Positions 58,330 to 64,000 of a stretch of 64,000 bases of DNA are shown here, in pieces (within the stretch, counting starts at the first letter, position 1; every line of letters starts with the position of its first letter). The notes under the pieces were generated by a model. It was not told where the DNA came from. It was given only the letters and a program-made list of their open reading frames with translations, and searched no databases. The DNA comes from QHXQ01 sp036389395 (lineage in GTDB: Bacteria > Acidobacteriota > Blastocatellia > Pyrinomonadales > Pyrinomonadaceae). Where the stretch lies: NCBI GenBank assembly GCA_036389395.1, contig DASVPY010000062.1, forward strand, positions 62,001 to 126,000, written 5' to 3'. The translations under genes and the position numbers were made by a program.

Positions 58330-59735
58330 TTCGTCTGCCCTCCTTCGCTCTGCTGCGCCGCGCCCGGCGCGCTGCCGCCCGTGCGCATCGCTTCGGGCAG
58401 GTAGTTGATGGCGACGCGGTTCGTGTCGGCGAAGTACTTGCGCACGGCGCGCTGCACGTCGGCCGCGGTGACGGCTTGCAGCCGCGCGATGTCGGTGTTG
58501 GCGCGGTTCGGATCGCGGAGCAGGACGGCGGCGTCGCCCAAGGCGTTCGCCTTGCCGTTGTTCGTCTCGCGCTGGCGCAGTTGGTTGGTGATGAGTTGGT
58601 TCTTCGCCTTCTCAAGCTCGGCGGCGGGGACGGGCGCGTCTTGCAGCTTCCTGACCTCGGCGGCCAGCGCGCGCTCCGCCTCTTCGGGCTTCTTGCCCGA
58701 ACCGAGGATCGCGTAGAGCACGAAGAGGCTCATGTCTTCGCGCAGGTCTGCGTAGGTGTTCACGCTCTGCGCGATCTGCTGCTCGTAGACGAGCGTCTGG
58801 TAGAGCCGCGACGACTCGCCGGCCGACAATATCGCGTCCACGACGCGCAGGGCGTCGGCGTCGGCGTCCGCCTTCGCCGGCACGAGGTAGGTGAAGGCGA
58901 CGGCCGGCAGCGGCACGTTCTGGCCGTACTCGGTGAAGCGCGCCTCCTTGGCGCGCGCCGGCTCTTTGACCTGCACGCGCGGCAGCGGCGCGGCCGGCTT
59001 CGGGATGCCGGCGAAATACTTGTCCACCCAAGCGTCGAGTTGCTTCTGCTCGAAGTCGCCGACGACGACGAGCGTGGCGTTGTCGGGCCGGTAGTAGGTC
59101 GCGTGGAAGGCGCGCACGTCTTCGAGCGAGGCGGCGTCGAGGTCTTCTATGCTGCCGATGCCGGGGCGGCGATAAGGATGCGTGGTGAACGAGCGCTGCT
59201 CGATCAGATAATTGAAGCGGCCGTAAGGCGGCGCGAGCACGCTCGAACGGAACTCCTCTTTGACGACTTCGCGCTCCGACTTGAAGTTGGCCTCGTCCAC
59301 GTTGAGCGCGGCGAGGCGGTCGGCCTCGGCCCAGAGCAACGTCTCCAAGTAGTTCGAGGGCACGACCTCGTAGTAGACCGTCACGTCGTCGGCCGTGAAG
59401 GCGTTGTTGTAGCCGCCCACGTCCTCCGTCAGCCGATCCATCATCTCAGACTTCATGTGCTTCGTGCTCTTGAACATCAGGTGCTCGAACAGGTGCGCGA
59501 AGCCGCTCCGGCCCTCTGGGTCGTCCTTCGAGCCGACGTGATACCAGACCTGTATGGCGACGGTGGGGCTGGACTTGTCGGGCGCGCTCAAGATGCGCAG
59601 CCCATTCTTGAGCGTGCGCTCGGTGTAGTTCAGGCGCGGCACTTGCACCTGCTGCGCGCTGATCTGCGCGCCGAGCGCGACGGCGAGCGCGAGGCCCGCG
59701 CCGGCCCTTCGGATTAACGAACGAATGCGAAGCAT
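58326..59735 (-). CDS. M16-family zinc metallopeptidase (catalytic partner)
   Basis: The 469-residue product has a signal peptide (cleavage near QISAQQ). The N-terminal catalytic domain has inverted zinc motif H81-L-F-E84-H85 and the third ligand region FKSEREVVKEEFRSS. The Arg/Tyr substrate motif of the C-terminal half is around ESSRLYQTLVYEQQIAQ. It degrades peptides in the periplasm together with the inactive subunit. The ATG at 59735 fits the signal peptide; the longer frame is unconvincing. It leads a coupled three-gene operon. Confidence 0.93.
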   Translation of the reverse strand: MLRIRSLIRRAGAGLALAVALGAQISAQQVQVPRLNYTERTLKNGLRILSAPDKSSPTVAIQVWYHVGSKDDPEGRSGFAHLFEHLMFKSTKHMKSEMMDRLTEDVGGYNNAFTADDVTVYYEVVPSNYLETLLWAEADRLAALNVDEANFKSEREVVKEEFRSSVLAPPYGRFNYLIEQRSFTTHPYRRPGIGSIEDLDAASLEDVRAFHATYYRPDNATLVVVGDFEQKQLDAWVDKYFAGIPKPAAPLPRVQVKEPARAKEARFTEYGQNVPLPAVAFTYLVPAKADADADALRVVDAILSAGESSRLYQTLVYEQQIAQSVNTYADLREDMSLFVLYAILGSGKKPEEAERALAAEVRKLQDAPVPAAELEKAKNQLITNQLRQRETNNGKANALGDAAVLLRDPNRANTDIARLQAVTAADVQRAVRKYFADTNRVAINYLPEAMRTGGSAPGAAQQSEGGQTK

Positions 59736-60141
59736 AAGGTTAGTCGCTCCCGAACTGTGTGGCTCGTGGCTGGGAGAGCGGTCGGCTGCCTGAAGGCAGG
59801 CGAGCGACCGCCGGTTGATACCGCCGCTAGGATGCGCCCCGCGCGCCCGCGTGTTGCACCGAAACCGGCGGCGGGCGCGGCCGCGTAACAGTCGCGGCGC
59901 GGGCACGTGCAATTTCTGTCCGCCCTGATCTTAGTATAAAATGGCGCTCGTAGGCGACTGCGCACGAGACCGCCGGGCTTATTTCAGGTGCGGTCACTTA
60001 CGCGGCCGCTTATCTTGTCTTCAGCGGTTAAGGCGAAATGTGGCGGACAGGCGCGTTCAACTTGAGGGACGAACCTCCGACGAGTCGGCCGGCAAACAGT
60101 TCACCGGTTGATCTTTAAAACAGCCGGGATGAGCTTTCTCC
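59736..60141. other. Intergenic region upstream of the M16 operon and the toxin-antitoxin pair
   Basis: No gene is supportable. Bases 59779-59785 pair with 59805-59811 and an inner gcctg/caggc stem, making a 33-base hairpin in the likely 5' leader of the M16 operon. The right part (about 59930-60140) is less G+C-rich than its surroundings and should hold the promoter for the toxin gene (plus). Its composition change marks the border of the lower-G+C toxin-antitoxin patch. Confidence 0.5.
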
Positions 60142-60537
60142 ATGAGCGTCGAAGGCATCATCTGGCTGAGAGCCGTGGTTGATAAGCTTGCCGTCAAACA
60201 CCGTGTCGAGACCTACGAGGTCGAAGAGCTTTTAGCCGGCCGGCCGAAGTTCAGGTTCATGGAAAGGGGCGAGCGCGAAGGCGAGAACGTCTACATGGCG
60301 CTCGGACAAACGGCTGCGGGCCGCTATCTGACCGTGCTCTTCATTCGCAAACAGACGAAAGAAGCTCTGATTCTGAGCGCCAGGGATATGGCGGACAGGG
60401 GAGAGGAAGATGTATGGCAGAAAGTAAGCCACAGGAGTTGCCGGCCTTCGCCTCGCTCGACGAGTTGGTCGAGTTCTTCGACTCCCACGACATGGGCGCA
60501 TACGAGGAAAGCTTGCCGGAAGCTCACTTTGACGTGA
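60142..60537 (+). CDS. BrnT/DUF4258-like toxin, frame disrupted near the 3' end
   Basis: The first 86 residues fit the BrnT-type RNase toxin fold: KHRVETYEVEELLAGRPKFR, ENVYMALGQTAAGRYLTVLFI and the terminal LILSARDMADR. After a GGGG run at 60398-60401 the frame leaves the family pattern and runs 124 bases into the antitoxin gene. Dropping one G restores a family-like end (SARDMADRERKMYGRK) with a TAA at 60425-60427 and a 14-base overlap with the antitoxin. So this is either a sequencing error, an inactivated toxin or a programmed shift. The printed end is the literal reading frame. Confidence 0.7.
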   Translation: MSVEGIIWLRAVVDKLAVKHRVETYEVEELLAGRPKFRFMERGEREGENVYMALGQTAAGRYLTVLFIRKQTKEALILSARDMADRGEEDVWQKVSHRSCRPSPRSTSWSSSSTPTTWAHTRKACRKLTLT

Positions 60538-60686
60538 GCCTGAAAAGAAGGACGCACCTCGTCGCCATTGACGAAGAGATCAGCGGCAAGCTGACGGAAA
60601 TTGCCGAGCGGGAACACGTGCCGGCCGAAGCACTTGTTAATTTCTGGCTGCGGGAAAAACTTTCTGATTATCCGGACAAGGCATAA
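60414..60686 (+). CDS. BrnA/CopG-type antitoxin
   Basis: The 90-residue product begins with the CopG-antitoxin pattern LDELVEFFDSHDMGAYEESLPEAHFDV, then a ribbon-helix-helix DNA-binding part (RTHLVAIDEEISGKLTEIAERE, VPAEALVNFWLREKL). It would bind and neutralise the toxin encoded just before it and repress their shared promoter. GGAGAGGA lies just upstream of the ATG. Codon use is less G+C-rich than in the surrounding genes, as usual for horizontally moved TA modules. Confidence 0.83.
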   Translation: MAESKPQELPAFASLDELVEFFDSHDMGAYEESLPEAHFDVSLKRRTHLVAIDEEISGKLTEIAEREHVPAEALVNFWLREKLSDYPDKA

Positions 60687-60706
60687 CCGGCGCGGGTTGG
60701 GACTTG

Positions 60707-62344
60707 ATGGCTAGCGGTCTCGTTATTCACGTCGAAGTCGGCCCGGAGCGGCACACGGAGGTGCTGGCAGGGGAGCGCATACGCATCGGCGCGGGCGCGG
60801 ACTGCGCCCTGCGCTTCCAGCCCGACCTCCTGCCGCAGACGCCCCCGCTCCTGCTCGAACTCGCCCGCACCAACGGCGCGTACCGCGTCGCCGACTTCGA
60901 CCGCACGCTCCGGCTCACGCACAACGGCGCGCCCTTAAAGGCGGGGCGCGAGATCGCCGACGGCGATCAGGTGCAGCTCGCCGGCACGGAGCTGACGCTG
61001 CAATTCTTCCCCCTGAGCGCGCCGCCCGCGCTCGTGCCCGAACGCCAGCGCGGCGTCCACGTCGCGCCCTTCATCGAGGACGCGGCCCTCGAGGCGGCGG
61101 CCACGGCCCGGCGCGACGACGCCAAAGTCTTCCTGCGCGAGTTCACGCGCGAGCTGCTGCGCGAGATCAACCTGAGCACCAAGCTGCTCGTGCTCCTGTT
61201 CGCCGTGGCGCTCGTCGGCGGCACGCTCTACCTCGGCTTCGCCGCCTTCCGCGAGTTGAAGCAGGGGCGGCGGCAGATCGAGGCGCAGAACCAGCAGATC
61301 GCGCAGCTCAACCAGCAGATCAGGAACTCGCAGCAGCAGTTCGAGCAGGTGGACAAGAGCAACAAGGACATCATCTATTCCTTGTCGCTCGCGCCGAAGC
61401 TGCGCAGCGAGTACGGCGCGGGCGTCTGCCTGATCTCCGGCACGTACATCTTCGTCGAGACAAGCACGGGGCGACCCTTGCGCTACCCGGAGACGCAGCC
61501 GACGCCGTCCGCCGACGCCACGCCCGCCGAGAGCGAGGGCGCGCCCTTCCTGACGGCCGAGGGGCGCGGCCCCGTCGCCGAGTTCCCTTACGTCGGCACG
61601 GGCTTCCACGTCGGCGGCGGCTACGTCGTGACGAACCGGCACGTCGCCGCCGAGCCGTGGGTGGCGGACGAGCGCTCGCTGGTCTTCGGCAGCACGGTCA
61701 GCGGCAAGCCGCGCGTGACGAAGCTGGTCGCATACTTTCCGGGTCAGCGCCAACCTTACGTGCTGCGCCTGCGCCAGATCGCGCCGCGCGATGACCTGGC
61801 CGTCTGCACGTTCGACCTGGCCGACGAGACGGCGGCGGCGACGACGCTCCCCGCGCTGCCGCTCGACAGCGAGTCGGAGGCGGCGGCCGTGGGTAAGGCG
61901 GTCGTGCTGATGGGCTACCCTTCGGGGCCTGACCGCATCCTCGCGTCTTTGCCGGACGAGGACGCGAACAACATCAAGCAGCGGTTCGGCTCGTCGGTGG
62001 ACGTGCTCGTCGGGCGGCTCGCGGAGTTGAACTTGATCAAGCCGCTGACGACGCAGGGGCACATCACGGACTTCGAGGCGCACCGCATCATCTACGACGC
62101 GCGCACGGCCGAGGGCGGGTCGGGCGCGCCGCTCTTCGGCCAGTCGGGGCGCGTCATCGGCGTCAACTTCGCCATCTTCACGGAGATTCAGGACGCCAAC
62201 TTCGCCGTCCCCATCCGCTACGCCATCGCCCTGCTGCAACGCGCCGGCTGGAAGCCCGCCACGCCCGACACCGAGACGGCGACCAACAGCAACACCCCGC
62301 CCAAAGACGCACGCACCGCCGCCGCGTCGAACCAGAACCGCTAA
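60707..62344 (+). CDS. Membrane serine protease with a degenerate FHA domain
   Basis: The 545-residue product has an N-terminal FHA-like domain (about 1-105) that keeps the fold (IRIGAGADCALRF, NGAPLKAGREIADGDQVQL) but lacks the conserved SR-H phosphothreonine site. A transmembrane segment (about 160-182) is followed by a coiled coil (about 188-225). The outer part is a trypsin-like domain with its triad: His in VVTNRHVA, Asp in PRDDLAVC and Ser in GGSGAPLFGQ. It resembles DegP/HtrA-type S1C proteases without a PDZ domain. An inside signal could be passed to a periplasmic protease. ATG chosen over the adjacent TTG; the gene starts 20 bases after the antitoxin. Confidence 0.85.
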   Translation: MASGLVIHVEVGPERHTEVLAGERIRIGAGADCALRFQPDLLPQTPPLLLELARTNGAYRVADFDRTLRLTHNGAPLKAGREIADGDQVQLAGTELTLQFFPLSAPPALVPERQRGVHVAPFIEDAALEAAATARRDDAKVFLREFTRELLREINLSTKLLVLLFAVALVGGTLYLGFAAFRELKQGRRQIEAQNQQIAQLNQQIRNSQQQFEQVDKSNKDIIYSLSLAPKLRSEYGAGVCLISGTYIFVETSTGRPLRYPETQPTPSADATPAESEGAPFLTAEGRGPVAEFPYVGTGFHVGGGYVVTNRHVAAEPWVADERSLVFGSTVSGKPRVTKLVAYFPGQRQPYVLRLRQIAPRDDLAVCTFDLADETAAATTLPALPLDSESEAAAVGKAVVLMGYPSGPDRILASLPDEDANNIKQRFGSSVDVLVGRLAELNLIKPLTTQGHITDFEAHRIIYDARTAEGGSGAPLFGQSGRVIGVNFAIFTEIQDANFAVPIRYAIALLQRAGWKPATPDTETATNSNTPPKDARTAAASNQNR

Positions 62345-62354
62345 AGCGGACTAC

Positions 62355-62397
62355 AGAGCGTCCGTTGTGCTGCGTCGCGGCAGGCCGCTAACGCTCT
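62355..62397. terminator. Hairpin between convergent protease and glycosyltransferase-like genes
   Basis: Bases 62355-62361 (agagcgt) pair with 62391-62397, enclosing a gcgg/ccgc hairpin at 62377-62388. It overlaps the stop region of the minus-strand gene. The inner and outer stems are short, so it is a modest candidate. Confidence 0.4.
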
Positions 62398-63293
62398 TCA
62401 TCCGGCGCACCCGCCGAGCGCGCGTGACGCCCGGCCCAGGTCGCTTCGTACAACTCCGCCCTGGTCGCCGGGTCGGCGGACTGGTATTCGCGCGTGCGGT
62501 TGTCTGAGACGAGCAGGTTCTCCTGCTCGCCGCTGCGGAACGTGTGGCTCTCGCGCCAGGACTCTTTTTCGTAAGCCCGGCCGTCGCGCCCGACCACGAG
62601 CGCGCGCAACTTCATCGCGGCGAGTTGCCTGGTCAGCCCTTGGTTCCCGCTCTCAAACTTCATCGCGTCCTCTTTACTCTCGATGCGCCCGACTCTGAGG
62701 CGCAGCAGCAGCTCGCGCGCCATGAGGAAGGCGTTTGTGCGGAGGTGCGGGTTCGGGAAAGGGGGGAAGTGGCGACGGTACAGACGCAAGAGCCGCCACT
62801 CCTTCCAGTACGGCGCGGCGGGGAACGGACGCAGCCCGCGCCGCAGGCGACCCAGCGTGTCGCGCGCATACGTGAACGGGGTTACGTTGTGCACCGCGAG
62901 CGCGCGCGTGTGTAGGCTCTCGTACGTGCCCGTCGCGCCGACCGCCCCGATGCCGGCGCGTAAGTGCCCGCGCAACTTCCCCAGCCAGTCGTCGCACAGC
63001 AATATGCTGTGCGAGTTGAGAAAGCAGAAGTGCTCGTAAGGGAACGCCCGGACGGCTGCGAAGTAGGCGGGGATGTCCTGCACGGGCCGCGGCAGGAACA
63101 GGGTGCGACAGTCCAGCCCTCCGAGCAGCGCGCGATACGCGGCCAACTCCGCCTCGCCCCCGAAGCCGTTGAAGACGACCAACAGCCGGTGTGCCGCCCC
63201 GCTCCGCCGACTCTCATAGGACGCGAGGAACCGCCTGAACGGCTCCACGCCGAGCCGCGCCCAGACCAGATGGACTACGCCAATCTCCGACAT
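62388..63293 (-). CDS. Glycosyltransferase-like protein (GT-A type, unassigned)
   Basis: The 301-residue soluble product begins IGVVHLVWARLGVEPFRRFLASY and has VVFNGFGGEAELAAYRALL and RPVQDIPAYFAAVRAFPYEHFCFLNSHSILLCDDWL. This resembles GT-A glycosyltransferases that act on cell-surface polysaccharide, with the NSHS segment in the usual DxD position. The conserved DxD is not obvious, so catalytic status is uncertain. The C-terminal part (RSGEQENLLVSDNRTREYQ) is not recognised. Likely an envelope sugar transferase; acceptor unknown. Confidence 0.65.
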   Translation of the reverse strand: MSEIGVVHLVWARLGVEPFRRFLASYESRRSGAAHRLLVVFNGFGGEAELAAYRALLGGLDCRTLFLPRPVQDIPAYFAAVRAFPYEHFCFLNSHSILLCDDWLGKLRGHLRAGIGAVGATGTYESLHTRALAVHNVTPFTYARDTLGRLRRGLRPFPAAPYWKEWRLLRLYRRHFPPFPNPHLRTNAFLMARELLLRLRVGRIESKEDAMKFESGNQGLTRQLAAMKLRALVVGRDGRAYEKESWRESHTFRSGEQENLLVSDNRTREYQSADPATRAELYEATWAGRHARSAGAPDEER

Positions 63294-63401
63294 GCGCTCT
63301 CCACGCCACGCCGGGCGCGAAAATCGCGAAGGGCGTGCGCGGCATGAGGCGCTGCGGCAGCGCCACCGCCACAGTTAACTGCCCACGTGCGCAGTCGGGG
63401 C

Positions 63402-64000
63402 TTATTGTGGCAGTGTCGCAAGGGCCCGGTTGATTTCATTGACGAGGCCTTGGGCTTTTGCCTCCTCTTTCGCGGCGCGGCCCTGGTAGTGGTGGAAGTC
63501 GCGCAAGGCGGCCTCGGCATAAGCCCGCGCGCTGAGCAGACCGGCGCGCTGCTGGGCCGGCTGGTCATCCCTTGCTGCCGCCTGGGCATACATGATGGCC
63601 ATGCTGAGGCGCGTTTGGCCAGCGCCGTAATGGTTGCCGGCCTTTTCCTCATAATGCGCGTCTTGTTCGAAATGCTCGCGGGCCTTGTCCAGTTGTCCAA
63701 CGTCCGCGTAGAGATTGCCCAACACGTTGTGCATTGGCGCAAGCTCAGTCAAGGCGTCCTCTGGACACAGTTGTAGCCCTTCGAGGTAATGCGCTTCCGC
63801 CGCTTGGGCATGACGTAGCAAAGTCTCTACTGGCTCTTTTCGTTGGCGCGCTTCGCGGAAGCGCGCGTGATGCACCATGCCGATATGCTTGATACACTTG
63901 GAGCGGCCTAAGGCGTCGTTCGGATTGTGTAAACCCAGGCTGCGCCGATAGGCCGCCTCGGCAGCGTCGAGATCACGGATGGCGGGGAGGTTCTTGTAAG
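63402..64000 (-). CDS. TPR-repeat protein, C-terminal part (start outside the window)
   Basis: The frame is open from 64000 to a TAA at 63402 (about 199 codons). It holds at least three TPR units: AEAAYRRSLGLHNPNDALGRSKC, AAEAHYLEGLQLCPEDALTE with LGNLYADVGQLDKAREHFEQ, and YEEKAGNHYGAGQTRLSMAIMY with AYAEAALRDFHHYQ. This is a protein-interaction scaffold, and in this phylum such repeats often sit beside CHAT or kinase domains that would lie upstream. Base composition is lower in G+C than in most of the window. Confidence 0.75.
   Translation of the reverse strand, partial: YKNLPAIRDLDAAEAAYRRSLGLHNPNDALGRSKCIKHIGMVHHARFREARQRKEPVETLLRHAQAAEAHYLEGLQLCPEDALTELAPMHNVLGNLYADVGQLDKAREHFEQDAHYEEKAGNHYGAGQTRLSMAIMYAQAAARDDQPAQQRAGLLSARAYAEAALRDFHHYQGRAAKEEAKAQGLVNEINRALATLPQ

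Overview
The window is a G+C-rich (mostly around 70% by eye), densely coded bacterial chromosome segment. Several things point to Acidobacteriota, probably a Blastocatellia-like soil lineage: an ECF sigma factor of the Acidobacteria type, a split cytochrome b/Rieske complex with a giant octaheme cytochrome c joined to a caa3-like oxidase locus, paired M16 peptidases, acidobacterial-type exported proteins and heptamer-based intergenic hairpins. No 16S rRNA or marker tree could be run, so this placement is an inference from gene content.

Layout. 1-4400: a truncated ECF sigma gene, a small exported protein, and a two-gene unit in which a predicted PD-(D/E)XK nuclease is translationally coupled to mutS. 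4594-7206: three exported or membrane proteins (thioredoxin-like, unknown, Cys-rich with Ca-binding-like repeats) in a visibly less G+C-rich patch. 7580-15700: an FtsH-type protease, a small Lmo0937-like membrane protein, an M14 carboxypeptidase operon, two unknown envelope proteins and a two-cluster ferredoxin. 15714-31546 (minus strand): one long respiratory locus running Rieske, cytochrome b, subunit IV-like cytochrome b, octaheme cytochrome c, cupredoxin lipoprotein, ctaB, oxidase subunits II, I, III, III', IV, then small accessory proteins. Read as a pathway it moves electrons from menaquinol through a bc complex and a multiheme/copper relay to the CuA oxidase. 31855-35106: glutaredoxin-like protein, secreted GH13 amylase with IPT and starch-binding domains, and a CBM48 protein. 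35212-41432: a magnesium-chelatase-like unit made of a fused I/D subunit and an H subunit split in two genes whose order is the reverse of the protein order.

41549-47486: an SDR dehydrogenase, a Pro-rich exported protein, tRNA-Leu(GAG), then secG-tpiA-pgk-gap in reverse. 47906-59735: TolC-like channel, PBP4-type carboxypeptidase, prepilin peptidase, orphan sensor kinase, UbiD-type decarboxylase, HEAT protein and an active/inactive M16 peptidase pair. 60142-64000: a BrnT/BrnA-like toxin-antitoxin pair with an apparent frameshift in the toxin, a degenerate-FHA membrane serine protease, a glycosyltransferase-like protein and a truncated TPR protein.

A layer that ordinary gene calling misses runs through the window. 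At least ten intergenic spacers are filled with inverted arrays of 7- or 14-base units (for example gtggtca, gttcaag, ggtgacg, and the gcaaatcaaaaatc unit), often abutting or supplying stop codons, plus several long near-perfect palindromes. The most unusual gene-level observations are the split and order-swapped chelatase H subunit, the nuclease-mutS coupling and the single-locus bc/octaheme/cupredoxin/oxidase chain.
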